From NCBI RefSeq assembly GCF_023073715.1, contig NZ_JADPKA010000077.1:47620-111619 (forward strand): a stretch of 64,000 bases of DNA, written 5' to 3'. Source of the DNA: Bradyrhizobium sp. 164. Lineage in GTDB: Bacteria > Pseudomonadota > Alphaproteobacteria > Rhizobiales > Xanthobacteraceae. The notes below the pieces were generated by a model, which ran no database searches, was not told where the DNA came from, and saw nothing but the letters and a program-made list of their open reading frames with translations. Positions 25,618 to 33,563 of the stretch are shown in pieces; the stretch's first letter is position 1, and every line of letters begins with the position of its first letter. The translations under genes were made by a program, and so were the position numbers.

Positions 25618-26700
25618 TCAAACATGGTCGTAATCGACCACGACGCGCTCCGACGACGGCTTCGCCTGACAGGTCAGGATAAAGCCGGCCTTCAGCTCCC
25701 AGGGTTCCAGCGAGTAGTTGATGTCCATCGGCGCCTCGCCCTCGACCAGCTTGGCGCGGCAGGTCGAGCACATGCCGCCCTTGCAGGCGAAGGGCAGATC
25801 GACGCCGGCGCGGAGCGCGGCATCGAGGATCACCTCGTCCTCGGCAACAGGCACATCGCGGCGTTTGCCGTCGATGATGAGGGACGCGACCGCCTTCGGT
25901 GGCGCGTCGGGGGCAACGGCCTTCTTCGGCCGCGGCTTGCCGCCGAATTCGGAGACGAAGCGCTCCACATGGATACGCTCTTCCGCGACCCCAAGATCGC
26001 GGCAGGTCGCCTCGATGTCCTCGCTCATGCCTGATGGACCGCAGATGAAGACATGGTCGACGCTTTCCGCCGGCACCAGCGAACGCAAGAGCACCCTCAC
26101 CTTGTCGCCGTCGAGCCGGCCATGCAGGATCGCGATGTCCTGTTCCTCACCGGAGATGACGTGGAAGATCGAAAGACGGTCGATGAAGCGATCCTTCAGC
26201 TCCTCCAGCGCTTCCAGAAACATGATGTTGTCGGTAGAGCGGTTGCCGTAGAACAGGAAGAAGCGGCTCTGCGGTTCACGCGCGAGTATGCCCTTCACGA
26301 TCGAGAGGATGGGCGTGATGCCGGAGCCCGCGGCAAAGCCGACATGGATGCGCCCGCTCTCCGCCGATGGGACCAGGCCGAAGCGTCCGGTCGGTGTCAT
26401 CACGTCGAGTTCGTCGCCGCATTTCAGCTCGTCCGCCGCCCAGCTCGAAAACGCGCCGCCGTCGATCTTCTTCACGGCAATGCGGATCTCGCCGTCGTGG
26501 GGGCCGGAACAGATGGAATAGGAACGGCGCACCTCTTCGCCATCGAGCGTCGTGCGGAGCGTCAGGTACTGGCCGGGCGTGAAGGCGTAATCGCTAGCGA
26601 GTTCGCCGGGAATGGCGAAGGTCAGCGAGATGGCGTCCGAGGCCTCGCGACGGACGTCGTTGACGGCCAGGCGATGGAAGCGCGGTGCGGCTGCTGACAT
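25618..26700 (-). CDS. paaE: Phenylacetyl-CoA 1,2-epoxidase reductase subunit PaaE
   Basis: The 360-residue reductase has an FAD domain with RRSYSIC (58-64), an NAD(P) domain with GSGITPILS (126-134) and FICGPSGM (218-225), and a C-terminal plant-type [2Fe-2S] domain with C306, C311, C314 and C344. It passes NADPH electrons to the diiron PaaA in the PaaABCE epoxidase. It is separated from paaD by a 137-base gap that contains a type A palindrome. Confidence 0.95.
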   Translation of the reverse strand: MSAAAPRFHRLAVNDVRREASDAISLTFAIPGELASDYAFTPGQYLTLRTTLDGEEVRRSYSICSGPHDGEIRIAVKKIDGGAFSSWAADELKCGDELDVMTPTGRFGLVPSAESGRIHVGFAAGSGITPILSIVKGILAREPQSRFFLFYGNRSTDNIMFLEALEELKDRFIDRLSIFHVISGEEQDIAILHGRLDGDKVRVLLRSLVPAESVDHVFICGPSGMSEDIEATCRDLGVAEERIHVERFVSEFGGKPRPKKAVAPDAPPKAVASLIIDGKRRDVPVAEDEVILDAALRAGVDLPFACKGGMCSTCRAKLVEGEAPMDINYSLEPWELKAGFILTCQAKPSSERVVVDYDHV

Positions 26701-26729
26701 TACGTGCCCCCTCGTTCGGTCTCTCCGAC

Positions 26730-26815
26730 GTCATTGCAAGCGAAGCGAAGCAATCCAGAGTCTCTCCGCGGAAGCAGTCTGGATTGCTTCGTCGCAAGAG
26801 CTCCTCGCAATGACG
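26730..26815. repeat. Dispersed palindrome, type A (copy 3), inside the paa operon
   Basis: GTCATTGCAAGCGAAGCGAA with CAATCC at the left pairs with GGATTGCTTCGTCGCAAGAG and CTCGCAATGAC at the right. It lies between paaD (ends 26838) and paaE (starts 26700) and could form a hairpin in the operon transcript. Confidence 0.82.
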
Positions 26816-26837
26816 ATGGGGTTGGCATTCGTTCAGC

Positions 26838-27341
26838 TCAATGACACTTGAAATAGTCGAAGGGTTCGCGGCAGGCCTTGCAGCGCCAGAGCGCCTTGCA
26901 GGAGGTCGAGCCGAATTCGGACAAGAGTTCGGTCTTATCAGAACCGCATTGCGGACACGCGACGGTCTGTCCGCCGAATAGCGCGCGGCGCGAGCTTGAG
27001 GCCTGCGGCGGCGCGATGCCGTAGGCGCGCAGCTTGGCGCGCCCCTCCCCGCTCATCCAATCCGTGGTCCAGGCCGGCGACAGCACCGTACGCACGTTCG
27101 GACGACGGAAGCCGGCGCGTTCCAGCGCGAGCTCGACTTCGAGTGCGATCATGTTCATGGCAGGGCAGCCCGAATAGGTCGGCGTGATCGCGACCTCGAC
27201 GCGATCGCCGTCCAGAACGACGTCACGGAGCACGCCGAGATCGCCGATAGTCAGCACCGGAATCTCGGGATCGACCACGCTCGCCGCAGCATCCCAGGCG
27301 CGCCGGCGCAGGTCAGTGTCGCGATCCAGCGCCGTCACCAT
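26838..27341 (-). CDS. paaD: Phenylacetyl-CoA epoxidase maturation protein PaaD
   Basis: The 167-residue protein has an N-terminal MIP18/DUF59 domain (ASVVDPEIPVLTIGDLGVLRDV, with TYSGCPAM) and a C-terminal zinc-ribbon-like segment (CPQCGSDK, then CKALWRCKACREPF). PaaD is needed for assembly or Fe-S loading of the epoxidase system. Its start overlaps the paaC stop by 7 bases, which indicates translational coupling. Confidence 0.94.
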   Translation of the reverse strand: MVTALDRDTDLRRRAWDAAASVVDPEIPVLTIGDLGVLRDVVLDGDRVEVAITPTYSGCPAMNMIALEVELALERAGFRRPNVRTVLSPAWTTDWMSGEGRAKLRAYGIAPPQASSSRRALFGGQTVACPQCGSDKTELLSEFGSTSCKALWRCKACREPFDYFKCH

Positions 27342-28111
27342 GTCAGCCCCGGAAAAGTGCGCTGCATCGATTGCAGCTCGGACAGGAGATGGCCGAGATG
27401 CTCGCTGTGCCGGCCAGAACGGCCACCCTGCTGCATCCAGCCGTTCTGCGGCAGCTCAAGTGTCGCCTCGCTGACGATATCCGACAACGTCGTCAACCAG
27501 CGACCGCGCAAGCTCGCCGGATCAACCGCAATGTCGGCATCGATCAGGGCGCGTTCGCCCTCGTCGACGGCAAACATCTCACCGGTGAAGGCCCAGAGAT
27601 GATCGATCGCGGCCTGCGCGCGGGCGTGGCTTTCGTCCGTGCCGTCACCGAGCCGGATGATCCACTCCGAGGCATGGCGCAGATGATAGGCGCTCTCTTT
27701 CTCCGACTTGGCTGCAATGGCGGCAAGCGTCGTATCGCGCGAGGTCATCATCGCGCGCCAATAGAAATCGGCGAAGGCGGAATAGAAGAACTGCCGAACC
27801 AGCGTCTGAGCGAAGTCTCCGTTCGGCTGCTCGACCAGCAGCAGATTGCGGTACTGCCTGACGTCGCGCAGATAAGCGAACTTGTCCTCGTCGTTGTCCT
27901 CGCCCTCGATCCTGGCAGCATAGCCATAGAGCTCCCGCGCCTGCCCGATAAGATCGAGCGCGATGTTGGACAGCGCCATGTCCTCTTCCAGCATCGGCGC
28001 ATGCCCGCACCATTCCGACAACCGGTGGCCGAGAATTAGCGCATCGTCGGCCCGGCGCAGCGCGTAGAGCACCAGCGGCGTTTCAGAGACCTGAATATTG
28101 GCGACCGGCAT
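27335..28111 (-). CDS. paaC: Phenylacetyl-CoA 1,2-epoxidase structural subunit PaaC
   Basis: The 258-residue ferritin-like protein (YALRRADDALILGHRLSEWCGHAPMLEEDMALSNIALDLIGQAR) forms the complex core with PaaA. It is homologous to PaaA but does not hold the catalytic diiron centre. The ATG at 28111 overlaps the paaB TGA by one base (TGATG); a GTG one codon earlier is an alternative. Confidence 0.94.
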   Translation of the reverse strand: MPVANIQVSETPLVLYALRRADDALILGHRLSEWCGHAPMLEEDMALSNIALDLIGQARELYGYAARIEGEDNDEDKFAYLRDVRQYRNLLLVEQPNGDFAQTLVRQFFYSAFADFYWRAMMTSRDTTLAAIAAKSEKESAYHLRHASEWIIRLGDGTDESHARAQAAIDHLWAFTGEMFAVDEGERALIDADIAVDPASLRGRWLTTLSDIVSEATLELPQNGWMQQGGRSGRHSEHLGHLLSELQSMQRTFPGLTW

Positions 28112-28398
28112 CACATATGTCCCACTTCTTCGGGCACCTCATAAAAGGTCGGGTGCCGATAGATCTTCGACTCCGCCGGCTCGAACATCATGCCCTTGTC
28201 GGCGGGATCGCTCGCGGTGATCGCAGTGGACGGCACGACCCAGATCGACAGGCCCTCGCCGCGGCGGGTGTAGATGTCGCGAGCGGCCTGCAGCGCCATC
28301 GTCGCGTCGCTCGCATGCAGCGAGCCGACATGCTTGTGCGCGAGCCCGTTGCGGCTGCGAATGAACACTTCCCACAGCGGCGTGTTCGGCGTGGCCAT
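28111..28398 (-). CDS. paaB: Phenylacetyl-CoA 1,2-epoxidase subunit PaaB
   Basis: The 95-residue protein matches PaaB in size and sequence (PLWEVFIRSRNGLAHKHVGSLHA; YTRRGEGLSIWVVPS). It bridges PaaA-PaaC dimers in the epoxidase. It starts 9 bases after paaA and is coupled to paaC. Confidence 0.95.
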   Translation of the reverse strand: MATPNTPLWEVFIRSRNGLAHKHVGSLHASDATMALQAARDIYTRRGEGLSIWVVPSTAITASDPADKGMMFEPAESKIYRHPTFYEVPEEVGHM

Positions 28399-28407
28399 CG
28401 TGATCTC

Positions 28408-29400
28408 CTATTCCGCGGCTTGTGCGATCTGACGCTGCGCGCGCTTGGCGGCATAGCTAGCCGCCGCCTCGCGCACCCAGGCGCCCTCCTCGTGCGCCTT
28501 GCGGCGCGCGGCGAGCCGATCGCGATTGCAGGGGCCGTTGCCGGCGAGCACCTGCTTGAATTCGGTCCAGTCGATCTCGCTGTAGCGCCAGTGCCCGTCG
28601 GCATCCTGGGTCATGGCGGGATCGGGAATGGTGAGGCCGAGATATTGCGCCTGAGGCACGGTGGCATCGACGAATTTCTGGCGCAGCTCGTCATTGGAGA
28701 AGCGCTTGATCTTCCACTTCGTCGAGGTGTCGCTGTGCTGGCTCGCGGCATCGGGCGGGCCGAACATCATCAGCACCGGCCACCACCAGCGGTTCAACGC
28801 ATCCCGCGCCATCGCCTTCTGCTCCTCCGAGCCGCGGCACAGCGTCAACATGATCTCGTAGCCTTGGCGCTGGTGAAAGGACTCCTCCTTGCAGACGCGG
28901 ATCATCGCGCGCGCATAGGGGCCATAGGAGCAGCGGCACAGCGGGATCTGGTTCATGATCGCGGCGCCGTCGACCAGCCAGCCGATGGTGCCGATGTCGG
29001 CCCAGGTCAGCGTCGGATAATTGAAGATCGAGGAATATTTGGCCTTGCCGGCGAGCATGGCATCGACCAGCTCTTCGCGCGAGGTCCCTAACGTCTCGGC
29101 GGCGGCATAGAGATAGAGCCCGTGGCCGCATTCGTCCTGCACCTTGGCGAGCAGCGCGGCCTTGCGGCGCAGCGTCGGGGCGCGCGTGATCCAATTGCCC
29201 TCCGGCAGCATGCCGACGATCTCGGAATGGGCGTGTTGGGAGATCTGGCGGGTGAGCGTCTTGCGATAGGCCGCCGGCATCCAGTCGTTCGGCTCGATGC
29301 GCTCCTCGGCATCAATGCGGGCCTGGAATTGTGCAGCCCTGGCTGCGTCCTCAAGACCGCGATCGTCGGTCTCGGCCGTGTTCAGCGCCTGGGTGTACAT
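28408..29400 (-). CDS. paaA: Phenylacetyl-CoA 1,2-epoxidase catalytic subunit PaaA
   Basis: The 330-residue diiron monooxygenase subunit has helix motifs VQDECGHGLYLYAAAE (E90, H93) and CKEESFHQRQGYE, which supply iron ligands. It epoxidises the ring of phenylacetyl-CoA. The ATG at 29400 is chosen because GGGAGG lies 6 bases before it; an in-frame ATG two codons earlier would abut the GGAGG with no spacing. The ribosome binding site is inside an inverted repeat (29407-29426). Confidence 0.95.
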   Translation of the reverse strand: MYTQALNTAETDDRGLEDAARAAQFQARIDAEERIEPNDWMPAAYRKTLTRQISQHAHSEIVGMLPEGNWITRAPTLRRKAALLAKVQDECGHGLYLYAAAETLGTSREELVDAMLAGKAKYSSIFNYPTLTWADIGTIGWLVDGAAIMNQIPLCRCSYGPYARAMIRVCKEESFHQRQGYEIMLTLCRGSEEQKAMARDALNRWWWPVLMMFGPPDAASQHSDTSTKWKIKRFSNDELRQKFVDATVPQAQYLGLTIPDPAMTQDADGHWRYSEIDWTEFKQVLAGNGPCNRDRLAARRKAHEEGAWVREAAASYAAKRAQRQIAQAAE

Positions 29401-29406
29401 GCGCAT

Positions 29407-29426
29407 CCTCCCGATTTGTTGGGAGG
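29407..29426 (-). promoter_or_regulatory. Hairpin sequestering the paaA ribosome binding site
   Basis: On the minus strand CCTCCC, eight bases (AACAAATC) and GGGAGG form a perfect 6-bp stem. The 3' arm is the paaA Shine-Dalgarno itself, six bases before the ATG. The stem would hide the site in the mRNA. Confidence 0.5.
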
Positions 29427-29474
29427 AAATGTATAACAAAATTTAGTTCATGCAAGATATTTCTGTAACATATA
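29427..29474 (-). promoter_or_regulatory. AT-rich paaA promoter/operator region
   Basis: The stretch between the paaX stop and the hairpin is unusually AT-rich for this window. It contains TGTTACA and TGTTATA (minus strand) about 30 bases apart and a TTGCAT. A weak promoter TTACAG-17-TAAATT can be drawn. PaaX is the expected binder, but no consensus PaaX box is obvious. Confidence 0.4.
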
Positions 29475-30341
29475 TCAGACCCCGAACCTCCGTTCCAGAA
29501 GCTTCCGCGCCGCCGGCAAGGGTCCCCTCTCGTTGGTTCCATGCCTGTCGAGCCACTGTTCCGACGGAGCCAGCAGTGCGCGATAAATCTCGCCACAAAG
29601 CGCACGCGCTGCCCTGCCCGGCCAATCCGCCGGCAGCAGGCTTTCGGGCAACAGCGGGTCGCGCAGCACGACGCGGCGGTAATAGTGGATCAGGAGGATG
29701 CGCGCGGTGAAGGCGTCGGTCTCGGACAAATCCGTGCCGCGCGCGATCGCGGCACGGAGCGGCTCGAACGTCTTCATGAATTTCACATAGGCGTCCGCGG
29801 TACGGTCCAGCGGCCAGCTCGCGCTGAGCAGGCGACGGCCGCTGTCATCCTCCGCCGAGACTTCAAGACGGATCGCGCCAACCGCCTCGTCGGGCACCGG
29901 TACGCCCGATGGCGCAACCCATACGCCCGGCAGCGGAGTGCCGAAACCGGCATTGCGGAGTGCCTCGCGCGAGGCGTCGCGGTCCTCGCCATTGCCGATC
30001 AGCAGCAGCTCGAAACGCCCGGTCCAGTCGGACGGCGGCGGATCGTAGATGTGGCGCGTCGCGGCCTCGAAGGTCTGGCGTCCCTTTTCGGCCAGCCGAT
30101 AGAAGCTGTTGCGGCCAACCTTTTCGCGCGTCAGCCAGCCATCGGCTGCAAGGCGCGACATCGCGGTACGCACCACGCCGCTGTCGATGTCGAGGCTTTC
30201 GAAGAATTCCAACAGCGTACCGAGCCACACCACACCGCCGCGCGGTACGATGGCATCACCGAATACGGTGATGACGATGGAGCCCGTGCGCGACGGCTCG
30301 CGCTTGAGCTGGTCGATGATGCGGGACAACGGATGTGCCAT
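29475..30341 (-). CDS. paaX: Phenylacetate degradation repressor PaaX
   Basis: The 288-residue protein has the PaaX layout. An N-terminal winged-helix domain (GSIVITVFGDAIVPRGGVVWLGTLLEFFESLDIDSGVVRTAMSRLAADGWL) is followed by the PaaX central and C-terminal domains. It represses paa genes and is released by phenylacetyl-CoA in known systems. The ATG at 30341 is preferred to a TTG 12 codons earlier. It is co-directional with paaA, 74 bases upstream of it, so readthrough could couple regulator and operon. Confidence 0.92.
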   Translation of the reverse strand: MAHPLSRIIDQLKREPSRTGSIVITVFGDAIVPRGGVVWLGTLLEFFESLDIDSGVVRTAMSRLAADGWLTREKVGRNSFYRLAEKGRQTFEAATRHIYDPPPSDWTGRFELLLIGNGEDRDASREALRNAGFGTPLPGVWVAPSGVPVPDEAVGAIRLEVSAEDDSGRRLLSASWPLDRTADAYVKFMKTFEPLRAAIARGTDLSETDAFTARILLIHYYRRVVLRDPLLPESLLPADWPGRAARALCGEIYRALLAPSEQWLDRHGTNERGPLPAARKLLERRFGV

Positions 30342-30436
30342 GCGGAAGGCATAGCGCGTTTGGAGCGGGCGCGACAATGGAGGGAACCACGCCGTTGCTC
30401 CTCTCCCGTTTCGTTCTTACGGCCAGAGGCGAAGCA

Positions 30437-31207
30437 TCACCGATGCGGATCGGGATAGGCCAGGCTGCGCCAGCCGCTGCGGTCGAACGGCTGCCACTGG
30501 CCTTCCGTCTGTGCGAGGCGATCGGCGACCGCGTAGACCACGGCGGGATGGTGTCCCATGCCGCAATGGCTGCTTTCGACCTCGATGCTCTCGGTCTGCG
30601 CTCCCGATTTCTCCATGCAGCCCTGCCAGGCGCAGACACCATCGGTGCGGCTGAAGATGGCGGTGGTCGGCACCGGCGGCGGGACGGCGAGCTCGCCGCC
30701 GAAGTGCGGATCGACCTCGTCGGCCTTGCGCCCGCTCGCCCATTCATAGACGCGCCAGGCGTTGGTCGAACGCGGATTGCCGGCAAAGGGGCTGCCGAGC
30801 GTGATCACCTGGCGCACGCGCTCCGGCATCATCTTGGCGAGCTGGCGTGCATAGAGGCCGCCGAGGCTCCAGCCGATCAGGCTGATCTTGCGGCCATGCG
30901 CGTCGCTGAGTTCCTGGACCAGATCGACCATCGCTTGCTGGACGCCGGGACGCAGGCCGTAGTTGCGACCCTGGCCCCAGCCGCTCACCGCATAGCCCTT
31001 GCTGATCAGAAACGCGCGCAGCGCGCGCGTGGAGGAATCGGAGGCGACGAGGCCTGGCAGCACCAGCACCGGATGCCCATCGCCGTGCGGCGCGAGGCTC
31101 AAGAGCGGCAGCGCGCCAAGGAAGGCGCCGAACTCGTGGATCGCGCGCCCCTCCAGCAACATCAGAGAGCGGGACGGCGGACGCAGCGTCTGGGCAGTTG
31201 CGGTCAT
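30437..31207 (-). CDS. Alpha/beta hydrolase (PGAP1/esterase-like), paralogue of the gene at 43362
   Basis: The 256-residue protein has the nucleophile elbow GWSLGG, the GDGHPVLVLPG strand, a probable acid in FSRTDG and a probable base in SSHCGMG. No signal peptide is obvious. Its sequence is clearly related along most of its length to the hydrolase at 43362 (shared ISLIGWSLGG/VSLIGWSLGG, TLGSPFA and VADRLAQ). It lies upstream of paaX on the same strand, but the paralogue sits in a lipid gene group, so a lipid or ester substrate is more likely than a link to phenylacetate. Confidence 0.82.
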   Translation of the reverse strand: MTATAQTLRPPSRSLMLLEGRAIHEFGAFLGALPLLSLAPHGDGHPVLVLPGLVASDSSTRALRAFLISKGYAVSGWGQGRNYGLRPGVQQAMVDLVQELSDAHGRKISLIGWSLGGLYARQLAKMMPERVRQVITLGSPFAGNPRSTNAWRVYEWASGRKADEVDPHFGGELAVPPPVPTTAIFSRTDGVCAWQGCMEKSGAQTESIEVESSHCGMGHHPAVVYAVADRLAQTEGQWQPFDRSGWRSLAYPDPHR

Positions 31208-31406
31208 CAATGTTCCCCTGGGAAGAATTCCTGAAAAGCCCGGCCGCGTTGCCGGAAAATGGGCATGGATTCCAACACGCCGGCCTCTTGAACGTTCCGC
31301 AGCGCAACATGAATCAGCTAGGGGGGCCGGTTCCCGACATTCAAGCGGGAGAGGCGCAAGGCGACAATAGGCTCAGGCGTTAATGCTAACGGCCGTGACG
31401 CAAAAG

Positions 31407-32693
31407 TCACAACAATCGGACCAGGAATTCGACGGAGTAGAGCACAAGTCCGGCGAGACCGCCGATCAGCGAGCCGTTGAAGCGGATGTATTGCAAGTCG
31501 CGCCCGATATTGATTTCGATCAGAGAAATCAACTGCGTCATATTCCACGCCTTGACTTGGTCGGAGATGAAAGTCGAGACGCCGCCCTTCTGATCGGCGA
31601 CGAAGCTGCGCAGCACGGTCACCAGGCCCTTGTTGATCTCGCCGCGCAACTCGGCATCGCCCGCGAGCGCTTCGCCTGCGGCAACGAACATGCCGGCGAG
31701 ATGATGCTGGAGCACCTGCGTCTCGCCGCTGGCGCTGCGCTCGATGAAGGAGCGCGTGTTGGCCCAAACGGTGCGGGCGAGTTGGGCAAGCTCGGGGCGC
31801 GCCAGCAGATCGCGCTTCAGCCCGGCGATACGGTCGATATAGGCCTGGTCGGTGCCGAGCCTCTCGACGAAGGTCAGCACCATGCGGTCGAATTCACCGC
31901 GAAACGGATGCTTGGGATCGCTGCGCACTTCATTGAAGAAGGCGGTGGCGGATGCGACGATCTTGTTCACCAGAAACTTGTCGGCGCGGTAGAGCCTGAG
32001 CAGGGTCGGCAATTCCGCGCGCACCTTCTCGCGGATCATCGCCATCGTCTCCTTCTGATTTAGCGTCTCGTGCATCACGCGCAGGAGATCGTCGAACAGA
32101 ATCTGGTGCCGTCCCTCAGCTATGAAGCCGCGCAGCGTGCCGGCCGCGAGCGGCGCAAGGTCGATCGCCTGGAGCTGCGATGACATGCGGCGGATGATGA
32201 ACGTCATCAGGCCCGAGCTTTCCGTCGCTGAGAACGCCTCCGGCAGCAGACGCAGCGCAAAGCGCGCAAGATCGTCGCTGCGCTTGCGATCACGCAGCCA
32301 GTCGGCAACGAAGGAGCCGAAATCGATTTCCTTCAGCTTGGCCTCGACGGGTCCCGCCTCGAGGAAATGCACCTGGATGAACTCGCCGAGCTTGTCGGCG
32401 ATGCGGGCCTGGTTGCTCTGGATGATCGCGGTATGCGGGATCGGCAGGCCGAGCGGCCGCTTGAACAGCGCAACCACGGCATACCAATCGGCGAGCCCGC
32501 CGATGGTCGCGGCTTCCGCGAAGGCCGCGACGAAGCCGAACACGGGATGCACGTTCAGCAGGATCTTCGCGACGATGAAGAGCGCAAGCGTCGCGGCCAG
32601 AACCAACGTCGCGAGCGCTTTCACGCGGCGCAGCTCGGCCGCACGTTTGGCGTCACCAGGGGTGTCGAAGGAGAAGGTGGCGGGTGGAGTCAT
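31407..32693 (-). CDS. DUF445 family membrane protein
   Basis: The 428-residue protein has two N-terminal membrane segments (about residues 25-70, including TLVLAATLALFIVAKILL and GFVAAFAEAATIGGLADWYAVVALF). A long helical DUF445 body and a C-terminal segment (GGLAGLVLYSVEFLVRLL) follow. The family is widespread and of unknown function. The ATG at 32693 gives the usual MTPPATFSFDTPGDAKRA start; in-frame sequence before it is repeat DNA. The 199 bases after its stop hold no gene. Confidence 0.85.
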   Translation of the reverse strand: MTPPATFSFDTPGDAKRAAELRRVKALATLVLAATLALFIVAKILLNVHPVFGFVAAFAEAATIGGLADWYAVVALFKRPLGLPIPHTAIIQSNQARIADKLGEFIQVHFLEAGPVEAKLKEIDFGSFVADWLRDRKRSDDLARFALRLLPEAFSATESSGLMTFIIRRMSSQLQAIDLAPLAAGTLRGFIAEGRHQILFDDLLRVMHETLNQKETMAMIREKVRAELPTLLRLYRADKFLVNKIVASATAFFNEVRSDPKHPFRGEFDRMVLTFVERLGTDQAYIDRIAGLKRDLLARPELAQLARTVWANTRSFIERSASGETQVLQHHLAGMFVAAGEALAGDAELRGEINKGLVTVLRSFVADQKGGVSTFISDQVKAWNMTQLISLIEINIGRDLQYIRFNGSLIGGLAGLVLYSVEFLVRLL

Positions 32694-32710
32694 CACTGCA
32701 TCACAGTACT

Positions 32711-32827
32711 CGTCATTGCGAGCCAAGCGAAGCAATCCAGTCTGCTTCCGTGGAAAGACTCTGGATTTGGTTCGCTGAGCCGGTCATGGGGCCGCGCTTT
32801 GCGCGGGCCCGGTGGCTCGCAGTGACG
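32711..32827. repeat. Dispersed palindrome, type A (copy 4, diverged)
   Basis: The left arm CGTCATTGCGAGCCAAGCGA and CAATCCAGT is intact. The right half is expanded and altered (TCTGGATTTGGTTCGCTGAG, then GCTCGCAGTGACGG), so the hairpin is imperfect. It lies upstream of the DUF445 gene. Confidence 0.7.
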
Positions 32828-32833
32828 GTGGCG

Positions 32834-32864
32834 CAAAAAAACAAAGGCCCGCCGAAGCGGGCCT
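32834..32864 (-). terminator. Intrinsic terminator of the phasin gene
   Basis: On the minus strand, AGGCCCGC-TTCG-GCGGGCCT forms a perfect 8-bp stem with a stable TTCG loop. It is followed directly by TTTGTTTTTTT. It lies about 70 bases after the phasin stop. Confidence 0.85.
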
Positions 32865-32931
32865 CAAAATCAGTTTCTCGTCTCAAGGCGCCGTATCACG
32901 CGGTCTTGTTGTAGACCTTGGCGAAATTGTC

Positions 32932-33351
32932 CTAAGCGGACTTCGCACCGTTGGCGGCGAGCTTGCCGAAATAGTCGGCAGTCGCCTTGGCTCGCGAGAC
33001 GAACACTTCACCGCGGGCGCGGAGCAGGCTCGACTGGATCTCGACGGCCTCGCTGATCGACTTGGCGGACGCGAGCTTGTCGATGCCCGAGAAGAACGCC
33101 TCGGCGTCCTCATAGATCGCCTGCTGAATGTTGCGGCTGATCTTGCCGGCCTCGGCGACGGATTCTGTCACCGCGTTCTCGACGGCGGCGGTCACCCGCT
33201 CGGAGCCGGCGAAAGCTTCGGCAGCACGGTCTTTGGCGGTGTTGGCAGTCTTCTTGACGAACTCGCGGGCGGCCTCAGGAACTTCCAGATTCTGGATGTT
33301 CTTGAAAGCGTCCTTGAAGCCCTCGAAGGCGGTGTTGGTTTCGGTGGTCAT
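32932..33351 (-). CDS. Phasin family protein (PHA granule protein)
   Basis: The 139-residue, helix-rich, alanine-rich protein (TAFEGFKDAFKNIQNLEVPEAAREFVKKTANTAKDRAAEAFAG ... SLLRARGEVFVSRAKATADYFGKLA) matches the phasin_2 family. Phasins coat polyhydroxyalkanoate granules. The reading frame ends at an amber (32932-32934), yet 11 more in-frame codons, DNFAKVYNKTA, and a TGA follow. This looks like the usual end of the family lost by a CAG-to-TAG change. It has its own terminator, and PhaC/PhaE are encoded 0.8-2.3 kb away. Confidence 0.87.
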   Translation of the reverse strand: MTTETNTAFEGFKDAFKNIQNLEVPEAAREFVKKTANTAKDRAAEAFAGSERVTAAVENAVTESVAEAGKISRNIQQAIYEDAEAFFSGIDKLASAKSISEAVEIQSSLLRARGEVFVSRAKATADYFGKLAANGAKSA

Positions 33352-33437
33352 GGGGTTCTCTCCATCCTCATTGCTCTGAGCTATGGCTCACCCCGTCCGC
33401 ATGGCCCGGGGCACGACATATATGGCATGGACTATTG

Positions 33438-33460
33438 TGCGATGCAATAACCTTATTGCA
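33438..33460 (-). promoter_or_regulatory. Phasin promoter operator with TGC-N3-GCA and palindromic TGCAATAA boxes
   Basis: TGCGATGCA (33438-33446) overlaps a perfect inverted repeat TGCAATAA-CC-TTATTGCA (33443-33460), in an AT-rich patch about 90 bases before the phasin ATG. TGC/GCA-rich dyads are recalled as PhaR targets in PHA producers. The whole gap 33352-33563 shows no gene. Confidence 0.5.
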
Positions 33461-33563
33461 CTGCGGTATCACGGAATCGTGAACAGCCTCCCAAAAGGGC
33501 ACCGCGAGCTCTTGTCAGCGGCCGTCCCGAACGAATTAGGTCCGTTTCGGCCCGATCTTCGTC

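Noticed and set aside
31211..31406. Small inverted repeats (GTTA-ATGC-TAAC; GTGAC-N6-GTCAC) before the DUF445 stop
   Set aside because: Stems of only 4-5 pairs without a T-tract; probably chance. No gene is seen in this gap.
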